64,000 nucleotides of DNA from positions 58,623,919-58,687,918 of the forward strand of contig OZ038385.1 in the NCBI GenBank assembly GCA_964036045.1, in the 5' to 3' direction. Below, in pieces: positions 11,480-23,210 of the stretch. The position numbers were made by a program, and so were the translations under genes. The stretch's first letter is position 1. Every line of letters starts with the position of its first letter. The notes under the pieces are model-generated. The model saw only the letters and a program-made list of their open reading frames with translations. It was not told the origin of the DNA and did no database searches. The stretch comes from Eutreptiella sp. 'Long Island Sound 2002' (lineage: Eukaryota; Euglenozoa; Euglenophyceae; Eutreptiales; Eutreptiaceae).

Positions 11480-13400
11480 TTATGTAGCCACCTTGCCCAC
11501 TTGTGGGCCACCTCTGATTTTGCTCCCCGCTTTGAAGCGGTGGGGACCCCCTAGGCGGCAGGGGTTATGTAGCCACCTTGCCCACTTGTGGGCCACTTCT
11601 GGTTCTGCCCCCCGCTCTGAATCGGTGGGGACCCCCTAGGCGGCAGGGGTTATGTAGCCACCGTGCCCACTTGTGGGCCACTTCTGGTTCTGCCCCCCGC
11701 TCTGAAGCGGTGGGGACGCCCTAGGCGGCAGGGGTTATGTAGCCACGTTGCCCACTTGTGGGCCACCTCTGATTTATCCCTCCGCTTTGAAGCGGTGGGG
11801 ACGCCCTAGGCGGCAGGGGTTATGTAGCCACGTTGCCCACTTGTGGGCCACTTCTGGTTTTGTCCCCCCGCTATGAAGTGGCGGGGACCCCCTAGGCGGC
11901 AGGGGTTATGCAGCCACATTGCCCACTTGTGGGCCACTTCTGATTTATCCGCCCGCTCTCAAGCGCCGGGGACCCCCTAGGCGGCAGGGGTTATGTAGCC
12001 ACCTTGCCCACTTGTGGGACACTTCTGATTTATCCCCCCGCTCTCAAGCGGTGGGGACGCCCTAGGCGGCAGGGGTTATGTAGCCATGTTGCCCACTTGT
12101 GGGCCACTTCTGGTTTTGCCCCCCGCTCTCAAGCGGTGGGGACGCCCTAGGCGGCAGGGGTTATGTAGCCACGTTGCCCACTTGTGGGCCACTTCTGGTT
12201 TTGCCCCCCGCTCTGAAGCGGTGGGGACCCCCTAGGCGGTAGGGGTTATGTAGCCACGTTGCCCACTTGTGGGCCACTTCTGATTTTGCCCCCCGCTTTG
12301 AAGCGGTGGGGACGCCCTAGGCGGCAGGGGTTATGTAGCCACCTTGCCCACTTGTGGGCCACTTCTGGTTTTGCCCCCCGCTCTGAAGCGCCGGGGACGC
12401 CCTAGGCGGCAAGGGTTATGTAGCCACGTTGCCCACTTGTGGGAGACTTCTAATTTATCCCCCCGCTCTGAAGCGGTGGGGACCCCCTAGGCGGCAGGGG
12501 TTATGTAGCCACGTTGCCCACTTGTGGGCCAGTTCTGGTTTTGCCCCCCGCTCTCAAGCGGTGGGGACCCCCTAGGCGGTAGGGGTTATGTAGCCACGTT
12601 GCCCACTTGTGGGCCACTTCTGATTTTGCCCCCCGCTTTGAAGCGGTGGGGACGCCCTAGGCGGCAGGGGTTATGTAGCCACGTTGCCCACTTGTGGGCC
12701 ACTTCTGGTTTTGCCCCCCGCTTTGAAGCGCCGGGGACGCCCTAGGCGGCAGGGGTTATGTAGCCACCTTGCCCACTTGTGGGACACTTCTGATTTATCC
12801 CCCCGCTCTCAAGCGGTGGGGACGCCCTAGGCGGCAGGGGTTATGTAGCCACCTTGCCCACTTGTGGGCCACTTCTGGTTTTGCCCCCCGCTCTGAAGCG
12901 GTGGGGACCCCCTAGGCGGCAGGGGTTATGTAGCCACGTTGCCCACTTGTGGGCCACTTCTGGTTTTGCCCCCCGCTTTTAAGCGGTGGGGACGCCCTAG
13001 GCGGCAGGGGTTATGTAGCCACGTTGCCCACTTGTGGGCCACTTCTGGTTTTGCCCCCCGCTCTCAAGCGGTGGGGACGCCCTAGGCGGCAAGGGTTATG
13101 TAGCCACCTTGCCCACTTGTGGGACACTTCTGATTTATCCCCCCGCTCTCAAGCGGTGGGGACGCCCTAGGCGGCAGGGGTTATGTAACCAGGTTGCCCA
13201 CTTGTGGGCCACTTCTGGTTTTGCCCCCCGCTCTGAAGCGGTGGGGATCCCCTAGGCGGCAGGGGTTATGTAGCCACGTTGCCCACTTGTGGGCCACTTC
13301 TGGTTTTGCCCCCCGCTTTGAAGCGGTGGGGACGCCCTAGGCGGCAGGGGTTATGTAGCCACCTTGCCCACTTGTGGGCCACTTCTGGTTTTTCCCCCTG
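11480..13400. repeat. 85-bp satellite array, about 22 units
   Basis: Highly uniform units. TTATGTAGCC recurs from 11480 to 13351, 1871 bp, which is 22 periods of 85 bp with one indel. Each unit holds two short dyads, GCCCACTTGTGGGC and CCGCTCTGAAGCGG. The unit keeps GGGGACCCCC, GGCAGGGGTTATGTAGCC and GCCCACTTGTGGGC from the flanking 104-bp repeat and appears to be that unit shortened by about 19 bp. Since 85 is not a multiple of three, the many open frames across it are not coding. Confidence 0.95.
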
Positions 13401-14640
13401 CTGTAAAGGCCCGAAAAGGCACGGTTGCTGTAGCCATATTTGATTCCTCTCCTCTCATTTGGGGACCCCCGAGAACGCAGGGGGGGCATAGCATTTCCGC
13501 CCATTTACAGGCCCCCCAAAAGGCAGGGTTGATGTAGCCATATTTGATTTTTCTCCCCTTTTATGGGGACCCCCAAGAACGCAGGGGCGGCCAAGCAATT
13601 CCGCTCATTTGTAGGCCTCCGAAAAGGCAGAGTTGATGTAGCCATATTTGATTTTTCTCCTCTCATTTGGGGATCCCCGGGAACGCAGGGGCCGCGAAGC
13701 AATTCCACCCATTTGTAGGCCCCCGAAAAGGCAGAGTTGATGTAGCCATATTTGATTTTTCTCCCCTCATTTGGGGACGCCCGGGAACGCAGGGACCGCG
13801 AAGCAATTCCGCCCATTTGTAGGCCCCCGAAAAGGCAGAGTTGATGTAGGCATGTTTGATTTTTCTCCTCTCATTTGGGGACCCCCGGGAACGCAGGGGC
13901 CGCGAAGCAATTCCGCCCATTTGTAGGCCCCCGAAAAGGCAGGGTTGATGTAGCCGTATTTGATTTTTCTCCCCTCATTTGGGGACGCCCGGGAACGCAG
14001 GGACCGCGAAGCAATTCCGCCCATTTGTAGGCCCCCGAAAAGGCAGAGTTGATGTAGGCATGTTTGATTTTTCTCCTCTCATTTGGGGACGCAAGGGGGA
14101 CGTAGCAATTCCGCCCATTTGTAGGCCCCCCAAAAGGCAGAGTTGATGTTGCCATCTTTGATTTTTCTCCCCTCGTCTGGGGACCCCCGAGAACGCAGGG
14201 GGGGCATAGCAATTCCGCCCATTTGTAGGTCCCCCAAAAGGTAGAGTTGATGTAGCCATTTTATATTTCTCTCCTCTCATTTGGTGACCCCCGGGAACGC
14301 AGGGAGGGCGCAGCAATTCCGCCCATTTGTAGGCTCCCCAAAAGGCAGGGTTGATGTAGCCATATTTGATTTTTCTCCCCTTTTATGGGGACCCCCAAGA
14401 ACGCAGGGGGGGCGTAGCAATTCCGCCCATTTGTAGGCCCCCCAAAAGGCAGAGTTGATGTAGCCATATTTGATTCTCCTCCCCTCGTTTGGGGACCCCC
14501 GAGAACGCAGGGGGGGCATAGCAATTCCGCCCATTTGTAGGCCCCCGAAAAGGCAGGGCTAAAGTTCCCACCAATTTTTCTCCCCTCTTATGGGGACCCT
14601 CAAGAACGGCGGGCCGACGTAGCATTTCCGCCCATTTGGA
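13401..14640. repeat. 104-bp satellite, right block
   Basis: About twelve units of the same repeat as the left block, more regular here: minus-strand frames recur at exact 104-bp spacing. Units contain GGAACGCAGGGGCCGCGAAG, TTCCGCCCATTTGTAGGCCC and AAAAGGCAGAGTTGATGTAG. It ends near 14640. Confidence 0.9.
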
Positions 14641-15936
14641 CCAATTGGACCAAAATATCAATCGCCTCCGTGAGCAATCATGGGTCAGCGATGGCCACTA
14701 CTCTAGTGGTCAAATAGTGCACCTGTGATTGACGGATCTCAGGATCAATACCTAGGGTTGGCAATCTATAGCACTCCAGGGAGGGCTAGAGGCAAACAAA
14801 TGAGCCTCTCTTTGTCCTCCCTTTTTTGGCTGTGCTGTGCTTTGGCATTTGCTTTGGCACATCATTTTCTTGTTTTCTTCACCTTGTCTTCCGATGTCTA
14901 CTACTGCTACTACTGCTATTGAACCTACGAGGAGGGGACAACACAACCTAAGAGGAACAAGGAGACCACTAGGTGTACTGCAGATAGTTTGCAGTGGACA
15001 ATTGGAGAAGGCATCTAGCAGTGCCTATGCTGTACAGACACCCAGGGCGAAGGTCAACATGGCAATCACGTGCGTCAATAAATGGACAAATAGTGAAAAT
15101 TTGAGGAGGAGGAGGAGTGTCAACATGTCCACCCATGAAATGAGTCTATTGTGTTCAGCTTTGTAGGGAGTCGGCGGATGCATTCCTTTGTGTTTGGTCC
15201 TAGGTTTTGCTTTTTTTGTAGCTTCTCGAAAATTTGGGTACCCCCCACCCGCAGCTTGAAGTTTGCCGCGGCACAGCAAATTTTTCTTGGAGACCGTTGT
15301 TGCCTAGTGGTGGTTATGCCGTCTTTTCTTATTGCATTTACTCATCCTTCCAATGCTCCTGAGGTGAATTGGCCCATGTTATTACTCTCCATGTTGGAGA
15401 CCTTGAGAAGCAATTGGTCTTTGTGGACCATGGGAACACACTCCCCTTCCAATTTGGAAAATTGTTGATGCAAGCAAGTCAATCGCCATGCAAGATGATG
15501 GAGAGTGGAGGAGGTTGACATTTGTGCATGGTGTTGCCAGAAGCACACCACCACATTTTTGTGGTGAAGGTAATGAAAATCACCTGGATTGCTATGCTAT
15601 GTGTATTGTTGACCCATGTCTTGAGGAAGTGGACTTCACAGCTTTGGTGTTATATTGTCCGCTCAATATTAAGCAATTTGGTGTTGATTTTGGTCTATTT
15701 GCTTTCGGGTAATTCAAAGCGGGGGCTGCAATCGGGATTATTGGTACAAAAGTAGCTGGGCCCCATTCACTGTTCAAAGGCAAAAGGCGAAGATCCAAAC
15801 ATCAATGTAGTAATGGATGCAAGACATCAAATTGGTAAGGCATATACTTGACCTGGGACTCAGACAACAGTGTGGTACAGCATACATTCTTCAAAGGTAT
15901 ACCAACTACCATCAATGTGGTCATGCAGGGGCCCTT
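14641..15936. other. Intergenic with transposon debris
   Basis: No gene is supported. The stretch 15715-15762 (GGGGGCTGCAATCGGGATTA, then AAAAGTAGC) resembles the 3' end of the 538-1218 element without its C-run tip. Frames at 15488-15712 are open but unrecognised. Confidence 0.4.
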
Positions 15937-15939
15937 AAA

Positions 15940-16760
15940 GGGGGCGCCCTTAGCGCAGTGTGCGCACTGCAATTATTTGGGTGTTTGGACGTACTACTCT
16001 TTGTGATACTAGTGGTAGCATTGCTGTTTAGCAGGTATTTTGTTGCTTCTTCCGCAGTGGAGATATGGCATATTTGGAATTTCACCCATTTTCATCTATC
16101 TTCACCCCTTTTCACACATTCCTTGTTGGACAAGGAGCGGTCCACAATGCTCACCACTGTAATCGTCCCTACCAACAAAGGGGCCTGCCAATATGTGTTT
16201 CAGTCCTATGCATTGGACAAAGCTCGTCGACAAGCCGCGAAAGATGTCCCTCTCAACCTCATGGCCCTTTATGATGTCCTCTTCAATCTGAAATCTTCGA
16301 TTTGTGTTTTTAAAATCACAGTTCCAATTGATAGTCTCGGCAACAGTGTTTGGATTTATCTTTTGTCCCCGGGGACGCGGCTAATGTTCTCATTTGGGAT
16401 CGTGAAGGGCCGAAAAGATCCAAGGGGCATTATATGGATTGTGAGGTGGGCCCCAACTGTGATGATGGGGATGTTGTGAGTGCCGATGTGGGTGTGTGTG
16501 CGCTCTGTTGCACTCAGCCTAACCTGGGCTTATCCATATGTGATAAGTGTCACTTGACGTATGGTACAGATTGCATTGACACACAGATGTAACAAGTGAC
16601 TATTGCTTAATTCCCCTTGTCCTTTTTCCAGGGGTTCTGCTCGGGTAGTTGGGGGTAACCTAATTTTGAGGGTGTTGAGAAGGGGTCGATCTTGGGGCTC
16701 TTCAGGAGGGTGACTGTCTTCAAGTAGTGCATAGTGCGCGCGCAGTGCAAGGATTCCACC
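15940..16760 (+). mobile_element. GGGGG-TIR transposon, B-box-carrying copy 2
   Basis: Left end GGGGGCGCCCTTAGCGCAGT, right end GTGCGCGCGCAGTGCAAGG then ATTCCACC. A 3-bp duplication AAA flanks it (15937-15939 and 16761-16763). The interior includes a TTTCACCCATTTTC-rich stretch shared with the elements at 33148 and 47681, and a B-box-like ORF. Confidence 0.7.
16350..16592 (+). pseudogene. B-box-like zinc-finger ORF in transposon, decayed
   Basis: An 80-codon frame containing ANVLIWDREGPKRSKGHYMD and then CALC...CDKC...YGTDCIDTQ. Compared with 829-1032, the fifth cysteine has become glycine and the terminal histidine glutamine, so the zinc site is probably lost. It uses a single frame where copy 1 is frameshifted, so the two copies together define the ancestral arrangement: an acidic or aromatic segment followed by the finger. 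Confidence 0.5.
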
Positions 16761-16984
16761 AAAGGTATAGACAGACATCAGTGTGGTACCAGATAGCCCT
16801 TGGAGATAGACACTTTCATGCTGATTGCTTGTTTCCTACATGTTTGTGTCCTACAGCCATGCGGATAAAATACCCAAGCCCCTGGTGGGCATACTAACCC
16901 AGCCTTCATGCACTCCCCCCCCCCCCCCCAACCTCCCCGGGTCCGAAGCCTGGGTTGTCCTGGGACGGTGCAAATTATGGTTTA

Positions 16985-17740
16985 TGCACTGCAGGGTGCT
17001 ATTTATGGTGTATGCACAGGAGAGTGCTATGTATTGTTTGTGCACGGAAGGCTGCTATATATTGTTTGTGCCCGGGAGGGTCCTATATATTGTTTGTGCA
17101 CGGGAGGGCGCTATATATTGTTTGTGCATGGGAGGTTGCTATACATTGTTTGCGCCCAGGAGGGTCCTATATATTGTTGGCGTATGGGAAGCCCCTATAT
17201 ATTGTTTGTGCACGGGAGGCTGCTATATAATGTTTGTGCACGGGAGGGTGCTATATATTGTTTGTGCATGGGAGGTTGCTATACATTGTTTGCGCCCAGG
17301 AGGGTGCTATATATTGTTGGCGTATGGGAAGCCCCTATATATTGTTTGTGCACGGGAGGCTGCTATATAATGTTTGTGCCCGGGAGGGTGCTATATATTG
17401 TTTGTGCCCGGGAGCGTGCTATATATTGTTTGTGCATGGGAGGGTGGTATATATTGTTTTTGCACGGGAGGCTGCGACATATGTTTGTGCCTGGGAGGGT
17501 GCTATATGTTGTTTGTGCATGGGAGGGGGGTATATATTGTTTGTGCACAGGAGGCTGCTATGCATGGTTTGTGCATGGGAGGGTGGTATAAATTGTATGT
17601 GCACGGGCGGCTGCTATATATGTTTGTGCATGGGAGGGTGCGATATATTGTTTGTGCGGGGGGGGGGTGCTGTATATGTTTGATGCACTGGAGGATGCTA
17701 TACATTTCTTTGCATGGGAGGCTGCTATATATTCTTGGTG
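16985..17740. repeat. 28-bp minisatellite, about 27 units
   Basis: Unit TGCTATATATTGTTTGTGCC plus CGGGAGGG. A 140-bp higher-order block (five units) is duplicated almost exactly at 17119-17258 and 17259-17398. The 28-bp period leaves all three plus frames and some minus frames open, encoding 28-residue repeats rich in C, Y, I and V. I treat these as noncoding. Confidence 0.9.
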
Positions 17741-18067
17741 CACCGCGTCAGCAAGCTATGGCCTGCATGGAATGGAATTGGACATGAAAAGGGGCATGGA
17801 TGTCTGTGCATGCCTTTATGTCTTTTGTGCGTTCTGAAGCTGTTGCAGCAGTTCTTGCAGGAATGTGTTTTTGTACATGGGAGTTGCCTGTGCACAAAGT
17901 AGGGTATCAATGCAAATGCCCCTTTACAAGGGGTTTTCCTTTTCCAGAAGCATATCTCCTGGGGACACTGAGAAACATGCCAACACAGAGTGTTTTTCGG
18001 GGCCAGTGACATTGTTGCCTCATTTGTGCCCACAGAGTGTGCTGCAGCGAGGGATCAAACCACAACA

Positions 18068-18958
18068 ATGGCACCCAACAATCTATTTTTTTTTCGGGCT
18101 GCTCCACCCCTGCCAATGTTCCTCGATCGGATTTGCTCCGTGTGCCTCGACGCGGTGCAGCAGCACAGGGGGCTGGTGCTCAAGACTCTGGGCGTGGGAC
18201 TCATACTCAGGTTCGTCGTGCCTTCTTTCCGTCGCTCCCTTGAGGCGCAGGCAGGCAAGAATTCTGCAGAAAAGCAGATGCAACTGCCGTCTGGCGCGCA
18301 CGCAGGCAAGAATTCCCCACAGAAGCAGATGGAAGTGCTGTCTTGCATCCGTGCGAGACGCTCCGTTTTCCCCAAGTCCCACGTGGATCGGGCAGTCAAG
18401 CCCGAAATCATCCGGAGCATGCTAGAGGCAGCAATGTGGGCCCCATTTCACGGGCCCAGGCCTCCATGGCGCTTTGTGGTCCTCGGCAAATCTGCAATGG
18501 TCGAGATGCAGAAAATGACCCTGGCCTACTACGATGCTAACTGGCAGGAGGTGGGCTGGGCTGGCGGCAAGCGCGGCTCTGAATCCCAGTACTATGAATG
18601 GCGGCAACAGACAGAGGAGGAGATCACAGGGCGGTGGGGCAGGGTATCATTCATGATTGCCATTGTGATGCTGAGACAAGCTGGATCCACTCGAATTCCC
18701 GAGTGGGAGGAAATGGCCGCGACTGCCTGCGCGGTCCAGAACATGCACATTCAAGCCTCAGCCTTTCCTGGCCTTGCCTGCTACTGGAGCTCCTGGCATT
18801 CTGCGGCCCGAGACTCAACTAAGATGGCTGAGTTCCTGGGCATGGAGAGTGAGGATAAGTGCCTGGGCTTCTTCATAGTGGCTGCTTGCAACCCAGACCT
18901 CAAGGACAGCAGAACAAGGCAGCTGGAGAGCCACATGCATGTGGAATGGCGAGATTAA
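18068..18958 (+). CDS. Nitroreductase-family flavoprotein
   Basis: 296 residues from the ATG in context ACAATGG; an in-frame ATG at 17990 is also open, but a likely splice acceptor (GTGCCCACAG) lies between them. A hydrophobic or basic N-terminal extension (to about residue 95) precedes the catalytic domain, which begins ARRSVFPKSHVDRAVKPEI. The family shows in the FMN-contacting RRS near the start, MLEAAMWAPFHG, PPWRFVVLGK, RQAGSTRIPEWEE, ACAVQNMHIQAS and EDKCLGFFIVAA. Nitroreductases are FMN enzymes that reduce nitro, quinone or related substrates with NAD(P)H; the substrate cannot be told. The extension could be an organelle-targeting region. Odd feature: a 51-bp tandem duplication (18251 and 18302, AGKNS-x2-KQM twice) sits in the linker ahead of the domain. 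Confidence 0.85.
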   Translation: MAPNNLFFFRAAPPLPMFLDRICSVCLDAVQQHRGLVLKTLGVGLILRFVVPSFRRSLEAQAGKNSAEKQMQLPSGAHAGKNSPQKQMEVLSCIRARRSVFPKSHVDRAVKPEIIRSMLEAAMWAPFHGPRPPWRFVVLGKSAMVEMQKMTLAYYDANWQEVGWAGGKRGSESQYYEWRQQTEEEITGRWGRVSFMIAIVMLRQAGSTRIPEWEEMAATACAVQNMHIQASAFPGLACYWSSWHSAARDSTKMAEFLGMESEDKCLGFFIVAACNPDLKDSRTRQLESHMHVEWRD

Positions 18959-20313
18959 TTCGTGACAACCACCTCATCCTGCGCTCAGTCTAAATCCGCG
19001 ACAGTCTTGCAACATGGAGGTCCTGGAAGTTGGAGTTTAAAGCTGTGTGCTCAGCACAATTCTGAGACAGGAACAAATCACGTGGGTTGGGATGGTGATG
19101 GCGAAGGGGTGGGGATGCGGACGGTGATTGCAACGGCGTTGGGGGTGGAAATGGGAAAGGCAACGGTGATGATGGGGAAGGTGGTGCCGATGGGGATGGA
19201 GGTGGTGATGTTGGTTGGGATGAATGTTGCGGGAGTCGCAAAGACCTTCACCACTGCAAGACCGTGTTCATGGATATCATTTTATCACGAGAGATTCCAC
19301 ACCACTGGTTTTTGAGGACAGTGGCCACTTGGATGGGATTCTTGGGATTTGCACAGTTCTGCCCTGCCTGTCACGCAACCAGGCTATTTCCCTTTTGTTT
19401 TGTAGTTATTGAATCAGCCTGTCAACTTGCCTCTGCGTGTTGTGATTCATTATGATGCTGTTGATCACGAGGCTTTGCTTCGACTCAACATCGATGTACA
19501 ATAGAGTTGCACGGCTGAGGAGGAGGGAACGTGTTACTTGAAAATTGAACCCTAAGTGTGCCCTCACACCACCAATTGGTAAAAGCAAAATTCTGATGAC
19601 ACAAATGATACGTATGACTGCCATCAACACATACCCATCCTCACTACTAACCCAAAACTGGGCTTTAGTTGCACTGGAGCCAATAGAAATGTGAACCTGT
19701 GTCATATTTGCTGCTGAAGTGATACCTCTTGCAGCCAACGATATGATATTTGCAGCAAGCACACAACTACACGATTATGTCCCCTAGTTAACCCATGCCG
19801 CCTGCTGCTGGCGCTACGTAACCCCCCCCTCCCCCCTGTGTCGGCAGCAAGTTTGCAGTTGCGGTTTCGCTTGAACTGCTCAAAGCAGGCGTGGCATGCA
19901 AGTTGAACATTGCTTTGCATGTTGTTTCCAGGTACTTCAGCGCATGGTGAATTGATTGCTCTCGCCCTCGTGCGAAAGCACACTGACCTGCCCGTCATGA
20001 ACCCACACTTTTCTGTATCTGCCTTAATGTTGAGCTCATGAGATTACCATAAACCATGAGATATTCCTGTTTGAGATTGTTATGGTGTGGTAGCTGTCGC
20101 TGCACTACCATGCATCAGACACCAGTCTGCAACCTCTTGGCTACAGATTCTTCTATGCCCATGTATCTTCTATTTCTGAAGAAAGTTACAGACAGTACTG
20201 CTGATGTAGAGAGTTCGGGGTGTTTTCCCCAGGTTAGGCATCGTACCATACCACTGAGTTGTACATCGGCCTGAAAAGAAAAAAGACTGGCAAGACCAAA
20301 AGTCAGGACAGGA
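18959..20313. other. Intergenic
   Basis: A GGTGATGG/GGGGAT-rich purine stretch occupies 19080-19230. No gene, RNA or element end is recognised in the remainder. Confidence 0.4.
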
Positions 20314-20386
20314 GGGGCGAACCATGGACAAATTTGATCGTTTGTCTCCTCCAGACAAACGATCAAATTTGTCCATGGTTCGCCCC
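20314..20386. repeat. Perfect 34-bp inverted repeat, 5-nt loop
   Basis: Arm 20314-20347 pairs without mismatch with 20353-20386 around CCTCC; the arm begins GGGGCGAACCATGGACAAAT. The inner text TCGTTTGTCTCCTCCAGA reappears once, unpaired, near 20927-20944. It could be a small-RNA precursor, or a snap-back copy made during replication. Confidence 0.95.
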
Positions 20387-22568
20387 CGTCTGATGAGGAC
20401 GTGCAACAGTATGCCGTCCGGTGTTCTACCCCCCCCGATCTGCCCCCCACCCTGCTGGCGCCACTTTTTGAGAGCGTGATGTCTGCCTCGCGAGCGGGCA
20501 GCACTCATCGTGAGTGCGATGAGGACATGGGTCAGTATGAGGTCCAGTACTCTACCCCACCCTCCGTGGGGGAGTGGCCCCCTAACCCCTTTACCTTTCC
20601 CTCTCTTTGCGGAGCACAGCGTCTCTGCACGGAATTGCCTGGCATGGCCCGACAGGGCCAGGGATGGGTTCGTGACCCCCATGCACGACACTTCACCATG
20701 CTGTACAGCATGCAGGAAGGTGCTCTGTCTTCCAACAGCGCGGAGGGGCTCATGAAGCATGGACGGGCCTCACGTGAGGCAACCTAAAGGACGGAGGGGG
20801 GAGCCTCTTGTCATACAGGGCGGCAGCTCTCCAGAAACCCGCGCGACTTGCCCCTTGGGTGAGTCTGGGGGCTGGAATGGGTAGAAGCCCCATGGACTAT
20901 TGCTCCTTAATATGATTTCCTTCCTTCGTTTGTCTCCTCCAGATGAAGATGGGTTTTCAGTTCAGGTCTTTCAGCAGTTCAGGACGTTTTTCTCACAGGC
21001 TGTGTGGGCACTTCCGAGTTTGCCATTGGTTTGGGGTACCAAATGTACCCCCCCCCCCTCTCAGACGCAAGCACTGCCCTTATTTACGCACAGCAAACCC
21101 ATCTGGCCGCAATTTTTTCTGGTAGACTGTGCATGGAGGTGAGCCCATTTGCAGTCGCAGAAAGGGGCTCCGTCATGCCTGTGACCAGTTGTTTCTGCTC
21201 AAATACAACAGTCGACCGCAGAGCGCTGCTTGTCGCTCGTAAGCCCGGTGGTGTCTGAGCACGGAATCCCCATGTGACCCCAGTTTGCGTGAACAGATCT
21301 CTGCTTGCGCCCGGGGGGTTGTGGTGTGCCAGGGAAGGGATTGGTGGCCCATGCAAAAGGCTGCGTTGGCAGCAAATGACAAATGAGGCTATGTGCCCCC
21401 GTTGTCTTGAATCGCCCAATTGGTTCGCTGTTTTCCCACACGAAAGTGGCCACTGGTCTCTGGCCCAACTGGTTGCTGCGTCTGTTTTGGGTTGTGCATT
21501 CTGGTGGCCCCGTGTGACTATCCCCTAAAATGTGTATCTATGCCTAATCTAAGCCCGGTGTTTGCCCTGCCTGAGGTGGTCTTAATCGCTGCTGGAAGTA
21601 GCCAGTGACCTCAAGGCACCACTGTGCACAACCCTACACAGGGCACACCACAGTGCACAACCCATCAGACATCAAGAACATGTTGAATTTTGCCTGCACA
21701 TTGTATCATAGCGCCCTGTTGTGACATTTGTGGTCGGGGGTGTGGACAGGTTTTCGTTGCATACCATTGGCCCGGTATAAGCATGGGGACCCCCGTCTGA
21801 CCGTCGTTTTCCTGACTTTCACCTTGTCATCTCCAATCACAATGTGCTTCTGTCCTGCACGTGTTCTGTTGTGCAGCATGCACGTGTTGTTGTTCTGCGG
21901 CATTTGGCATGGTCTGTCATGCTTTGCTGGTGGCCATGAAAGGTTTGTGACGATGACATGGTTCGTCAGCCAAACCAAGACCACTGCCACCATCAGAAGG
22001 ACCGTCACTAAACGACCATCCACACAGCAGGCCAGCATGTCGCTCGCAGCATGGCATTTTTTTGCTTGGATGTATTTTCAATTGCACTTGACATATGACC
22101 TTCCCTAATCAACTGCTGAAGCCTGAAACTCCACAAGGACAGGCTGGGGCAGAGGTATTAGATACCCGCAAAACCAGGCAACACCAAGTTTTGGCCAAAA
22201 TGGCCATTATTTTACTCGAAACCTCCCCAAAGCCCCTCAAGACTGCCAAAACATGAGAATCAAGTGTCATTTTGTACAACCGGCTTGCTGTGCTTGCGCC
22301 AAAGCCATTTCTTTCGGCCACTGACTTCGTAACGTGATGGCCCTGATGGGCAGTGAGGACCTCTCGAACTCGCTGAAATTTGCCTGCACATTGTGTTGTA
22401 GTGCCCTGTTGCGACAATTGTGCTTAGGGTGAGGTATGGGCAGGTTTCCGGTGACATACGTTCTTTTGGTACCGCGCGTCGCGCGCAAGCACTGCCTTGT
22501 CTAAGCACATGAGCCCGTGTTACCATCGTTTTGCTGACTTTCAGCGTGCTTGCACAAGGGGGGGGGCG
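20387..22568. other. Intergenic with diverged duplications
   Basis: Two coding-like phrases in one frame, DED-VQQYAVRCSTPP and DED-MGQYEVQYSTPP, lie at 20394-20435 and 20520-20562. A second direct duplication links 21684-21840 with 22372-22555 (TTTGCCTGCACATTGT, then CCGT or CCGTGTTACCATCGTTTT). No complete gene is supported. Confidence 0.4.
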
Positions 22569-22643
22569 TAGTATTATTGGGGCATTACTGTGTAATTCGA
22601 ATTTCTGGCATTCCAAGACAGTATCCTGTGCCCTGCCTGTATC

Positions 22644-22880
22644 ATGAAGTGTTCCGCAATTTCAGCCATCGACGTCGGTCATAGTGACATGTACCCAGCT
22701 GGTACTGTTGTCAATTTCCAGCATTCAGATGGCAGTGTTGTGCTTACCAAGATTCTGGGCCCCTCAGAGCGTGCTGGTGAATACTGCTCCATCACATGTA
22801 AGTGCTCTGGTATTGCTCCCGCACCAGACTGCTTGATGCAGCGGCCAGAAGAAGTGGCACACAGCGCCTGTCTCTCCTGA
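22644..22880 (+). CDS. Small barrel-like ORF
   Basis: 78 codons with the core YPAGTVVNFQHSDGSVVLTK then ILGPSERAGEYCSI. The pattern (P-G-T-x-V ... S-x-G ... V-x-x-x-I-L-G-P-S) matches other short ORFs at 26273, 30445, 33451, 34649, 56281 and 60356. A roughly 50-residue, beta-rich unit of this kind suggests a Tudor or SH3-like barrel; this is inferred from the pattern only. It could be the first exon of a longer protein. It lies 330 bp upstream of the ZIP gene and is duplicated with it. Confidence 0.45.
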   Translation: MKCSAISAIDVGHSDMYPAGTVVNFQHSDGSVVLTKILGPSERAGEYCSITCKCSGIAPAPDCLMQRPEEVAHSACLS

Positions 22881-23210
22881 CCTGAAGACACATCCCACAA
22901 ACAATTCCCCTGTCATTTTGTGGATCATATGCCCTCCATCTATGCATGTCTTGCTCCCTGTCACAGGTCCCGCTGTTTCCCCCTGGGGCACAATCAACAT
23001 TTCCACTGCAACAGTATTGGTGGCAAGTGATGGAGCACGTGTCTAAAATTGTTTTCGCTTTTAGGAACAGAATACAGGGAGGGAAATCCAGCAAAAAAAA
23101 AGGTAGGGGAGGCGTGACAGTGTGTGCAAGCCATAGGCGGCAGCGAGGGAGCAAATTGATTGTCCCGTGATCTATCCATCCACTTTGTAACATTCAGGTT
23201 TGCCCACACA

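Noticed and set aside
11480-13400. CRISPR-like array
   Set aside because: Units are uniform with no unique spacers; this is satellite DNA.
11032-14661. Many 60-160-codon frames across the satellites
   Set aside because: The 85 and 104-bp periods are not multiples of three and the frames simply follow the repeat.
16825-17787. Four overlapping open frames of Cys/Tyr-rich repeats
   Set aside because: All arise from the 28-bp minisatellite, and several frames are open at once.
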